A DNA stretch of 64,000 nucleotides from Eonycteris spelaea (taxonomy: Eukaryota > Chordata > Mammalia > Chiroptera > Pteropodidae). The translations under genes and the position numbers were made by a program. Below are positions 35,379-44,690 of the stretch, piece after piece. The stretch is from NCBI GenBank assembly GCA_003508835.1, contig PUFA01000007.1, positions 15,895,001 through 15,959,000 on the forward strand. Direction: 5' to 3'. Each line of letters starts with the position of its first letter. Positions within the stretch are counted from its first letter, which is position 1. The notes under the pieces were generated by a model. That model was not told where the DNA came from, made no database searches, and saw nothing but the letters and a program-made list of their open reading frames with translations.

Positions 35379-35692
35379 TTTTTTTTTTTTTTTTCATTTT
35401 CTTTATTGAAATGTATTTAACAGATAACATTATTTAAATTTAAGGTATACAATATATTAATTTGATTATATGTATATTATAATATGATTGCCATTGTAGC
35501 AATAATTATTCACAATAGCCAAAATATAGAAACAGCTTAAGTGTCCGTGAATGAATGAATGGAGAAAGATGATATTGATCTATATATCAGTATTTTTCAG
35601 CCACGAGAAGGAGGACATCCTGTCATGTACAACAACCTAGATGGACCTTGAGCACACAATGCTAAGTGAAATAAATTAGACAGAGGAAGACA
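35379..35692 (-). mobile_element. 5'-inverted (twin-primed) L1 insertion
   Basis: The left half (35379-35492) is minus-strand L1 3' UTR headed by a T16 tract (ATTTAAATTTAAGGTATACA, GATTATATGTATATTATAA). The right half (about 35491-35692) is plus-strand ORF2 C-terminus (CACAATAGCCAAAATATAGA, ATGGACCTTGAGCACACAAT, GCTAAGTGAAATAAATTAGA). Two halves of one L1 in opposite orientation, inside one host LTR, is the structure made by twin priming. The flanks AAGGTAGG (about 35369-35377) and AAGACAGG (about 35687-35694) may be a mutated target duplication. Confidence 0.8.
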
Positions 35693-35916
35693 GGTGATGT
35701 TCTTCTTAATCAGGAAGCCTTAGCTCTGCTCTTAAAGACTTCCAACCAATTAAATCATCCCACTCGGATCATCTAGGATAATCTCCCTTACTTTAGTTTT
35801 GTAATGGTGTGATTTTAATCATATATACAAAATACATTCATATAGAAACCGAGATTAATGTATAAATAACTGGAGAGTGTAATCTAGCCAAGTTGACCCA
35901 TCAAAAGATCATCACA
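35693..35916 (-). mobile_element. ERVL-type LTR, antisense, part 2
   Basis: GCTCTGCTCTTAAAGACTTC, CCAACCAATTAAATCATCCC, GATAATCTCCCTTACTTTAG, AATCTAGCCAAGTTGACCCA and AAAGATCATCACA complete the LTR begun at 35188; in the family these read TTAAGGCCTTCAACTGATTGG, GGGTAATCTGCTTTACTCA and AGCCAAGTTGACACATAAAA. Confidence 0.72.
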
Positions 35917-37601
35917 GTGCCTAATTGCTTGTCTTCTCTGTCATGCATACACTGGATTTCCACCACCTATAACATTCCCTGGTCTACAGCAGAAACTGAA
36001 ACACATTTGTTAGGTGACTAGAGAAATATGTGTTTGTCATGCTATGTGTCATCTAATTAGCCTTGCAAAAGACCTTGAAACCTAGCCTATAAGCAAATGC
36101 AAACTGGAAAATATTTTTAGGAAGCTCCAGGAAGAACCATCAGGAGGACGTTGAATTTACGCAGATCATAGAAAATGGTCCCTCAAACTAGGCAAATAGG
36201 GATATAAGGCATATCTGATAGAATTCTGAAAGAGATGGCAGGAATTTGTTTGATGCAGAAAAAGAAAAAAAGGAAGATAATCTTCAGTCAAAGATGTTGA
36301 TTATTATGGAAGGGTCATGGACTAGGAATATACAAATTATAATTTCTTCAAATAAAAGGACAAATGAAATAAGTCTCAAGTTTCAGTACTTTACCAAGGT
36401 ATTCTTGGAAAGAAAGGACAGATATATTATTTGGTGACTCAGCTATAGGCAAACAAAGTTTTAATGTTAAATGTAGGAGTGTAATTAACAGGTAACTAAT
36501 CAGTGTTTATATTAGTGGCATATTTTATTTTGTGGATGCCAAAACAGTATTATTAACCACATTGGAAGATGATCACTCTGTTAATGTATTATATACAATT
36601 TAAAAAGTATTGAGTTGTTATTACTATTTCCTTGTGCTCTTCTGGTGTTTTATTAATTGCTGCAGCTGTTGTTCTAAATAATTTAGTTAATATTTAACTG
36701 CACTGGTGCCCTGGGATTGTTAAATATAAAGATGCAAATAAAAGCAATCAACAATACAGAATGATTACTAGAATCAGAGAATAAGGTGATGGGCTTTAAT
36801 AATATTTCATTTTTTAGGTAAATTTTTGTATCTTTCTACACTTTTTCTCTAATTAGTAACCAGTATGTCAGTTTCTTCAAGAACCACAGAATGAAAATAT
36901 AAACTACATGAAAGCATTTTTGGATGCTACATATATATACATAAATATATATATCAAATGAATATTAAGTATTATACCAATATTCTTTCCAAATACTATT
37001 AAATTTACTGTTGCCAAAAAATCTGTCAATACCATTAAATGAAGGCTTCTTACATAAATTAGCACAATTATTTAATAATCTTTATATTGTACTAACTTTA
37101 AATATACATGTTTTGAAGTATACTGTATTGCAGAATGGTATATATGGCAAATAAGTTTGGAACACACAGATTAAATAAATATTTAGATTTTTTTTTAATT
37201 ACAAAGCTTCACAATTTATAATATACTAAAGTACATTCTGAGTTTTCATAGTAAACAATATAGCATGGAACATTTATTAACCTTATTCCATTAGATTAGT
37301 TTTGTATTTTGATATTCTGAATAGTGTTGGATAAGCAAGATTATCCCTAGAAGCTTGAAGCTTGGCTAATAGTTCAAGATGACTTACAGGATGCCCTCTT
37401 TCTTATGTCTCATCAAAATGATCTAATAAGTGTGAAACCACATAGATCAAGAATTGTTCTACAAATCTTGGAAGGACACCATCAACAAAAGAGAATAAGA
37501 GTCACTAATTTCTTAGATGATATAAGATGTTTTAGGATCACATTAAATAAAATTTGCAAAGTAACTAGGAGGCAGACATTTTATGCAGGTGAAATAGAGA
37601 A
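35917..37601. other. Unannotated AT-rich sequence
   Basis: No gene. The block 36630-36720 (ATTAATTGCTGCAGCTGTTG) looks complex and could be conserved. The frame at 37405-37668 runs into the GT repeat and is unsupported. Confidence 0.4.
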
Positions 37602-37646
37602 GCGCGCGTGTGCGTGTGTGTGTGGTGTGTGTGTGTGTGTACACAC
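37602..37646. repeat. (GC/GT)n microsatellite, Z-DNA-prone
   Basis: GCGCGCGTGTGCGTGTG followed by GT repeats and TACACAC. It is alternating purine-pyrimidine almost throughout, with four CpG in an otherwise CpG-poor region. Confidence 0.93.
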
Positions 37647-37919
37647 TTTTTTCCCAATAGATAGCTAAAATAATCAAAAGACCAGGTTTGTATGTACTGA
37701 GAATAGTATGAACAATACAGTAGTTATTTAATAATTATTTAAAAGTCTACTCTCACTTTCCTATTCCTAAAGCAACTAAAATAAAATCAAATATTTGCCT
37801 TTAAGATAAATCTATGGCTGAATTTATCATAGTATAGTCAGGAAATTAAAAACCACTGTACATACTATATTCATAAAGAATTTAAAATAGAACTTAAAAT
37901 ATCATGTACGTGTCTGTGC

Positions 37920-37930
37920 GTGTGTCTGTA

Positions 37931-38007
<77 letters not shown>

Positions 38008-38437
38008 GCATGTATTTTTAAATGAGGAATTGTCTCACTCAACTATGGAGCCTGAGAATTTCCATGATCTGCCATGTGCAAGTTGGGGAACCAGGAAAGA
38101 TGGTGATGTAATTCACTGAGTTCAAAGGCCTGACAAACAGGAGTGGGCAGTATAAATCCTGTTCCTAGGGCAGACAAGAAATGAGATTCTCAGCTCAATC
38201 AGAGAGGTAGAAAAAAAGAGGCAAATTACTCCTCCTTCTGTCTTTTGCTCTATTCAGGACCTCAAGGCAACAGACTGGCCAATGCCCACCCAAATTGGGG
38301 AGGGAAATCTATTTTACTGAGTCTCCATAGATTCAAATACTAATCTTATCCAGAAATGCCCTTACAGACACACCCAGAAATGTTTAATCTGGGCACTCCA
38401 TGGCCCAGTAAAATTGTCAGGTGAAATTAACCATTCC
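37920..38437 (-). mobile_element. ERVL-type LTR, antisense, with internal microsatellite expansion
   Basis: Same family as the LTR at 35188-35916. After the microsatellite come AGGAATTGTCTCACTCAACT, ATGGAGCCTGAGAA, GGGGAACCAGGAAAGATGG, TCTATTCAGGACCTCAAGGC, AATGCCCACCCAAATTGGGG, TACTGAGTCTCCATAGATTC, CAGACACACCCAGAAATG, TTAATCTGGGCACTCC and GGTGAAATTAACCATT. This order matches the antisense LTR through its 5' end at about 38437. Confidence 0.82.
37929..38005. repeat. (TG)n(TA)n(TG)n compound microsatellite
   Basis: About 10 TG units, then about 14 TA units, a CG, then about 15 TG units. It sits where this LTR family normally has its short TATATATAGAGAGAG tract. Confidence 0.96.
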
Positions 38438-39991
38438 AAATGCTCATGAATTAGAAACAAAAGTGATAAAATATTTTAGGAAAACCAAGACCATGAGCGA
38501 AATTCCTTAAAAAAGGAGAAATAACATCCTTTGAGGAAACGGTTAATAATTCCTATAAAGAAAATATAAAATATTTAACGTTGCTTTCAAATAGTATCTA
38601 TATAGAAATTAGCAAGAATATTATTCATATTAAAGCAAGTTTCATCTAAGAAATATTTTAAAATTGCTATTTAACATGACTCAAAAATTAAATAATTAAA
38701 TAATAGAATGAAAGAATGGGCATGGCTAAATATTAGATTACTAAAATGAGAAATTGGTTATGAAATGAAACAAAAAAATAAAGAATAAATGGAATATATG
38801 AGTAAATTTAAGAAAGAGAAAGAAAAAGTTAGTGAGGGAAGCAATAATTACTAGGAAAAAAAATACTTTCTTTACCTGGTGAGTAATTTTAGTACTTATA
38901 GTCAAAGTTCCACCAAATATCAAGCAGAATGATCCATAAGAGACTCATATGTAGGCATATCATACTAAAATTTCAGAACTAGAAGAAAAAAGAAAAATAA
39001 GAAATGAAATGCAAGTTGCATATATATTAAAAAGTTCCATTATACTGATATGGTACATTTCAACTGCAACTATGTTAGCAAGTAGTTAAACTTTAAAGTT
39101 TAAGAAAAATAAGTGACTTTCACTAATTCACTCAACTATGTAGTGGTTTCAAAAATAAATGGTCTGCTCCTAGAATGCAATGTCCATATTGTACTTCATA
39201 TTTTTGGTTTTTCAAGATGGTAATAAATTGGAAAAAATATTAGGAAGAGTAGTGGCAATAATCTGTTATCACACCATAATAAAAACTAATGTTCTGGCAT
39301 AAGAGGTGATAGCAAATTTATTACATAATCACATTGTATAATATAATCATTATTAGATATATCAAAAAAAATAAATGTGGTGCATTATGTATGTACATAT
39401 ATATGTGTTGCATGGATGCGTACAAATCTATCTACCTATCTGAAAGATTTTTGTCATTGAAGGTTCGATAAGTACTTCATTTGGTAAATGAAGTTCTTTT
39501 AAATTTACTTTTTTTTTTCAAATTGTATTTTTCAAAAAAAAATGAACAAGTTTTTGAACTTCCTTGTCTGGGATTAATAAAGTAAAGTCTTAGATTCAGC
39601 ATCAATTTTATAATATAAATTAAGGCAATAACCTTGGAAGCACCTTTTTATTATCTTTGAATTCCTATTGAATTGTTTTATTTTGTCAGTGTCCATGCTT
39701 TTAACAAAATCCAGAGGCATAGCTTATAGATGGAAAGAGTTTCAGCAACTCATAAATATTATAACCATAGTTAGGAAAGAGGAAAGTGGTATTACAAAGT
39801 CTTTTGGTTGGAATTTAGCAGGACAATTTAATTAGCACTTCTTTCTTGTCAAAGAATTTCCTCCCTCTCCCTCTCCCCACGCCCCTCCTAAAAAGTGTGG
39901 TGCTTCAGAAACAATAGTTCAGAAACAGAGGCAATATTTGTTTCCTCTTGACACAACACTGCTAGGCAATACTTGAACAGAAAAGCAATAG
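38438..39991. other. A-rich unannotated sequence
   Basis: Plus strand is A-rich at 38740-39010 and may be old LINE debris. The minus-strand frame at 38741-38923 is a Phe-rich artefact. A T8 and an A10 run occur near 39509-39542. A CCCTCTCCC pyrimidine tract at 39861-39886 lies just downstream of the candidate exon. Confidence 0.4.
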
Positions 39992-40051
39992 CTAACAATA
40001 ACTTACATTGTATATGTCAAAAATTTCTCCAAGAGTACATTCTTTACTTAC

Positions 40052-40174
40052 TTGAGGGTGGGGGGCGGCAGAATTCCGTGTCATTTCTTTGCAATTTTTT
40101 GAAAATTTGCATTTGGCCTCTGGGCAATATCCACAAATAACAAGAGCTATCCACAAAAACCTGTAACTCACCAT
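40052..40174 (-). CDS. Candidate first coding exon of a secreted or membrane protein
   Basis: On the minus strand an ATG at 40174-40172 has a favourable context (A at -3, G at +4) and opens 41 codons ending with CAA at 40052, directly followed by the donor GTAAGTA (40051-40045), so the exon would end in phase 0. The predicted start MVSYRFLWIALVICGYCPEA is a credible signal peptide (basic residue at position 5, hydrophobic core 6-16, small residue at 20), followed by a Lys/Cys-rich segment (KCKFSKNCKEMTRN). The frame stays open past the donor to 39992. A second overlapping minus-strand frame covers 40044-40457. The surrounding 0.4 kb is repeat-free, richer in GC and CpG than its neighbours. 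I do not recognise the gene. It could be a real exon, a lost exon or chance. Confidence 0.33.
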
Positions 40175-40460
40175 TATGGCTCAGAGGCTCTATTTTTGCA
40201 GGGAGGCGATGGCTGTCTTCTCCTCTGCGTTCTTTTTGCGATCGATGGCAATGCAGCTTATTCTCTCTGAAGACCACTTTTGTGTAGGTAATGTTTCCTT
40301 CAGGCAAAACTGTCACTTGCTGCTCATTGCAACCTTTCCTACTGCCTGAGCTGAATGGGCATAGATCTTTTGCATGTTTATTTTCAGTAATAACATAAAA
40401 ATAATGATTTATATTCCCATGGTGATTGACAGGATACTGTGGTCTTCTTTCATACATACA
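40175..40460 (-). other. Repeat-free CpG-containing block upstream of the candidate exon
   Basis: If the exon is real this would be 5' UTR, promoter or intron. It holds clustered CpG (GCGTTCTTTTTGCGATCGATGG at about 40227-40248, shown here as two parts GCGTTC and GCGATCGATGG) and is open in one minus-strand frame for 137 codons (40044-40457). An acceptor-like TTCAGCTCAG occurs on the minus strand near 40348-40358. No TATA box is evident. Confidence 0.3.
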
Positions 40461-40582
40461 CCCATTTCCTCTGCCGTAGAATGTTGTTCCTGTGTGTTAC
40501 TTCTGTAACTCTTTTTTCAGATGAAACACCAACTCTTTGTGGTAGGAGTCGTAGATACTGTCTACATGACACGGCACTGCAT

Positions 40583-40745
40583 TCTCAGCATCTAGTCATT
40601 CATTCGCTTAGTTTTTATTCAGTTCTTACCATGTATATAATATTAGGTGCTGGGGATATAACTTGGAAGAAGACAGGCAAAATCCCTCCCTTCACGGTTC
40701 TTACATTCAAGTAGAGATGATACATTTTTAATAAAAATATTTACA
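40583..40745 (-). mobile_element. L2 LINE 3' end, antisense
   Basis: TTTTTATTCAGTTCTTACCA, TGTATATAATATTAGGTGCTGG, GGATATAACTTGGAAGAAGAC and AATCCCTCCCTTCACGGTTC match the antisense L2 3' end (CACCTACTATGTGCCAGG, GGGGATACAGCAGTG, CCCTGCCCTCATGGAGCTT). Confidence 0.72.
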
Positions 40746-41029
40746 AGCTTAAAATGAATAAAATATGTACTAACATTCTAAGAGCTGAAGATACTTGCCT
40801 ACACTAAATTTCTTATGAAATAAACACTGGAACCATGACAAATAACTTTAATACCCATATTTTCTAAACGATTTGTCCCGAGATAGGAAACTATAGGACA
40901 TGTTTGACACGGAATTCAGAATTCCAAATTATTTAATGAAATTATTAATATGTTCTCATAAGGATACACATAGTATTCTCCCCCATACTTTGAGTGCACG
41001 TGTTGCTGGTGGGGAGTATTATACAAGCA
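40746..41029. other. Unannotated sequence
   Basis: Nothing recognised in this short AT-rich gap between the L2 and the MIR. Confidence 0.4.
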
Positions 41030-41250
41030 GGGTAGCCCTCTGGTTAAAATCTCTGATTATGGACTCTGGTTTGCATATCTATTCTAAGAGATAAATGGTG
41101 AGCTGCTTTATATTATGGCCTTAGCCTCTCTAAAACCCATTTTTCTCGTCTGTACAATGTGGTTGGAAAAGTAATTCTGACAATTAGATGAGTTAAAGTT
41201 TAGTTCACTGTTTGGCATATAGTGAAATTCATCGTATTAATTATATTACA
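41030..41250 (+). mobile_element. MIR SINE, near full length
   Basis: CCTCTGGTTAAAATCTCTGA, TTATGGACTCTGGTTTGCAT, GCCTTAGCCTCTCTAAAACC, TTTTTCTCGTCTGTACAATG, CTGACAATTAGATGAGTTAA and TGTTTGGCATATAGTGAAAT follow MIR from the 5' region to the tail. Confidence 0.75.
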
Positions 41251-41529
41251 GGGGTGACTGTCATTTTTGTTAATGCATTTGTGCTAACCCGTATCCCCTC
41301 AAGAGTTTTACTCCATTCCCTGCTCTTTCAGATGTATCAGTGCATGTCTTTGTTAGTTTGTGAAAGGATGTCTATTGGCATCACTTTTCTACAATTTTAG
41401 TGATTATTTGTTCAGGTCTTACTTGTGTTCTGATCTGAACCAATTTATTTCATGTGTATAATATATGTATCAATGGGTCAAATAATCCACAAGAAACTCA
41501 TGCTAGAGAATGATATAGGTTCATCAGAT
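41251..41529. other. Unannotated sequence
   Basis: TGTGCTAACCCGTATCCCCT to TGATTATTTGTTCAGG could be weak L2 3'-end debris on the plus strand. No gene. Confidence 0.35.
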
Positions 41530-42010
41530 TCTCCCTCTTTTTCCTTTTGATACCAGTGAGGCAAGTGTTTTCATCTTCTTAGCACTTAGGTAGGGCCATG
41601 CAACTGAATTCTGGCCAGTAGGAAACAGCACAAGTGACATATGCGACCTCTAGACTAGCAACATTAAAAAAAAAAAAAAGTACACTGATAATTTAACAAT
41701 GTATATGCAAATAGCAAATCATGTTGTACACCTGAAAGTAATATAAGTTATATGTCAATTATCTCTCAGTAACATAAAAACCCACACAATCCATCTGTCT
41801 TCCCTTGACAACTAGCTGAATTTAGAATGTGAAGTGCAGGTCTCTTGTGCCTAGTAGGTGCCAAAAAGGAAAGATCCTGAGTCCTTGTATAATTGTATGA
41901 ACAGATCCCCTTTCCTCCTCCTATACTCATGGCTATGAGTGATTTCCTTATGTTAAACCATTGAAATTTTGGAGCTGTCTGTTTAAAACTGCAATAGCCT
42001 ACCCTAAATC
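41530..42010 (+). mobile_element. Old LTR (MaLR/ERVL-like), sense, with nested L1
   Basis: Left part: AGGGCCATGCAACTGAATTC, TGGCCAGTAGGAAACAGCAC. Right part: GGTGCCAAAAAGGAAAGATC, CTGAGTCCTTGTATAATTG, GAGTGATTTCC, CATTGAAATTTTGGAGCTGT and GCAATAGCCTACCCTAA, as in the 3' end of such LTRs (AGATCCTGGGTCCCTGAA, CACTGAGATTTTGGGGTTG, GCATAGCCTACCCTAAC). A short L1 3' end (41665-41780) lies between the two parts. Confidence 0.6.
41665..41780 (+). mobile_element. L1 3' end fragment nested in LTR
   Basis: After an A14 run come AGCAAATCATGTTGTACACC, TGAAAGTAATATAAGTTATA and GTCAATTATCTCTCAGTAAC, the closing segment of laurasiatherian L1 3' UTRs, then an A-rich end. Severely 5'-truncated. Confidence 0.75.
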
Positions 42011-42038
42011 ACTTCTCTATTGAAAAGTAAAGGGCTTT

Positions 42039-42040
<2 letters not shown>

Positions 42041-42088
<48 letters not shown>
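42041..42088. repeat. (TG)n microsatellite
   Basis: About 23 TG units, followed by degenerate AGAGACAGA/GATACA sequence to about 42142. Confidence 0.97.
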
Positions 42089-42089
<1 letters not shown>

Positions 42090-42397
42090 GTGTGAGCAAG
42101 AGAGACAGAGACAGACAGATACACAGAGATACAGAGAGAGATTATAAGCATTAAGGAGAGTCTCATTTTTTTTTTGTGTAGTCACAATAATTTCAGTGGG
42201 TCTAGTGCTGGCCACAGATGTAGCAATCAGATATAAACTTTCACCACTGTAGAGTTTATAATAAGGAAGAGCAGAATACAGGAGAAAAAAAGGAACTAGA
42301 GACCTATTTTAAAATTTGTAAGGTAGTTAAAACACCAAATCTCTGAAACGAAGAGAAGCTTGGCAAAATGCAGATTTGATATTTATGTTCAAACAAG

Positions 42398-42399
<2 letters not shown>

Positions 42400-42462
<63 letters not shown>

Positions 42463-42488
42463 AGTGTGTGTACACACACACACACACT
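42400..42488. repeat. (TA)30 plus inverted GT/AC repeat
   Basis: About 30 uninterrupted TA units (42400-42459), then GTGAGTGTGTGTACACACAC to 42488. The AGTGTGTGT and ACACACACT arms are perfect inverted complements. The whole block is self-complementary. Confidence 0.96.
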
Positions 42489-43794
42489 GAACTTGTGTTA
42501 GAATTTTCCCCTACTATTTAAATTTGTATTACAGTTTTTATAAACTCATATTCTCTTGACATGCACAGACTTTTAACCTACCAATAAAAGTATAGAATAG
42601 ACCATATCATCTTGTAATTCTGGGAATAAAGAATTTGTATCTCATTTTCTTGGCTCAGATATATTTATTAGGGTTTCTTGATAGATCCTATATAGGAGAT
42701 GTATAAGACTTTTGAATAAATAATGTTGCCTTGATAATAAAACAATTAACTAGTTAACATGAGGACGTTTATTGGATTGATTGCACTGTAGTACAGTTGT
42801 GCACTTAGGCAGGGAAACTTATGTATTTGTAGGGGATAAAAGGTGAACTATTCCAAAAGAACCATTCCACAGTCTTCTATTATTTTAAAATGAATGTGAA
42901 TAACATCTCAAATTCTATAAAGGCTTTCTGACCTGGATGACAGGAACTTAATTGAGTAATAACTGTGGACTGGAACTCCCACAGTGTAATAGAATCTGCT
43001 CAAGATTCATGGGATTGAACAAAGCAATAATACCCTAAAATGAAAGAATTATTTTATTGACTTACATTTCAATTTATTGTTCTGAGACTTTTAGAATACC
43101 AAGTGTAAACACTTTAATAAGTACTAAATAAAATATTCATAAAAATTAAGTCGGAAAACATCGAGCATTTTTGTAAACTACTGCACAGATTTTCTGGGAG
43201 TTTTGATATATTCAACTCTCCTAAAAGTGAATCTAAATATTTACCTCTAGTGAAATAAAATAAAATTACATAAAATATGACTCTGTGTAGAATTTATTCC
43301 CTGCCTTATATTGCGTATTTCTAGCTATTGTATATAAATAGAAAAAGAGAATTCAGTCTCAGCAATATTACTGTTTTGTAAATCAAAATATAGTACATTT
43401 CAATTCAGTTTCTCAATAAACAATGTACAAGTAAGTAATGTTCATGAAGGTCCAACCAATAAACCTGCCTCCACTTTGCTTAATGTGAAGCAGGTAGAAT
43501 CAAAGCAGTCATCAGTATGAAATGATATGTATTATGACTTCTCCAGCTTTTGCCAAAAGCTGTTTCAGGTTGACCAAACTGGATGTATTCTTTTTATTAT
43601 TTTGGGGTTTTCCCACCTTCATCCATCTCTGATGTAATCTGAGGATATATAAAACTGTCCAACTTGGTGACACTTATATATTTGTTGAAATTAAGCACTA
43701 AGGACTGTCTAGGCTAAGCAGTGCCCACCCTACACCAACCCTTTACTTTTTTGAGTATCCAACCATTAGGGCTTACCTAGAATACTAGTAGTTA
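42489..43794. other. Unannotated AT-rich sequence
   Basis: No gene or family recognised. The block 43440-43680 is of higher complexity. Confidence 0.4.
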
Positions 43795-44010
43795 GTTCTC
43801 TCACTTTGTTCACTAAGCCCTAACCGTACTGGCTTGTTTAAACCTTGAAGAATCTTCCCTAGCCCTATTTTAGGTCCTTTGCATGTGCCTGAATTTTATT
43901 TTCTACCTGAAATGGGTGACCCTCTATCTTCTCAAGATTTGTTCTTACTCTTTGAGTAGCAACTACAATATAATGTTGCCAGATAAATGTCCTTTGACTA
44001 CATCCCCAGA
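43795..44010 (+). mobile_element. L2 LINE fragment, sense
   Basis: TCACTTTGTTCACTAAGCCC, ACTGGCTTGTTTAAACCTTG, TTTTAGGTCCTTTGCATGTG, CCTGAATTTTATTTTCTACC and AAATGTCCTTTGACTACATC follow the L2 3' region (CACACTGGCCTCCTTGCTG, AGGGCCTTTGCACTTGC, AATGTCACCTCCTC). The true 3' tail may be the piece at 44600-44690. Confidence 0.6.
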
Positions 44011-44066
44011 ACCTATATTATTTTCTTAAATTTCTCTTTTTTTCTTAGCAATCAATATGATTTACA

Positions 44067-44386
44067 ATTATTTTATTATTATATTTATATTAAATATATT
44101 ATTATATTAATTGTTATAATAATAATATTATTATATTAATATTAATATTAATTTTTATTATATTATAAATATAAAATAATATTAACAATATTAATTTTAT
44201 TATATTATAAATATAAATAATATTAATATTAATTTATATTATATTAATATTAATATTAATTTTTATAATTATTATATTAATATTGATATTATATTTATAG
44301 TAATATATTATTATATAATTATTATAATAATATTATTATATTAATAATAAAGAATATTATTATATTCTTTAAATAAAAAAAATTGC
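44067..44386. repeat. A/T-only tandem and inverted repeat array
   Basis: About 320 bp with only a handful of G or C, built from TATTA, TTAATA and ATTATA units. A longer unit including TTATATTATAAATATAAA recurs at about 44160 and 44198. ATTAATATTAAT palindromes recur, so either strand can fold on itself. Confidence 0.93.
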
Positions 44387-44580
44387 ATTTTGTCAAGTGC
44401 CTACAAAGTACCCAGTACTGTAAATTCTTAACATAGCTAAACACATTCAACCCTTGCCAAAACTGTATCAATTATTATTAATCCTTCTTTGAAGATGAAG
44501 AAACTAAAGTTTAGATAAATCATCACTTGCTCAAAATCTCATAGCTAGCAGATAGCCAATTAAAGCATTGAATACAAAAT
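44387..44580 (-). mobile_element. MIR SINE, antisense
   Basis: GTGCCTACAAAGTACCCAGT, TTAATCCTTCTTTGAAGATG, AAGAAACTAAAGTTTAGAT and CTCAAAATCTCATAGCTAGC follow the antisense MIR 3' and core regions. Confidence 0.7.
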
Positions 44581-44599
44581 GTCTATGTATTCCATAAAG

Positions 44600-44690
44600 A
44601 AAGGATGGAGTCAGCTTTGTTCCCTATTTAATGCTAGCCCCTACTGTATCACCTAGTATATATTTAGTGCTTGATAAATGAATGAAAGAA
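44600..44690 (+). mobile_element. L2 LINE 3' tail
   Basis: CTACTGTATCACCTAGTATA and TATTTAGTGCTTGATAAATG, then AATGAAAGAATG, the L2 3' terminus with its TGAA-type tail. Confidence 0.6.
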
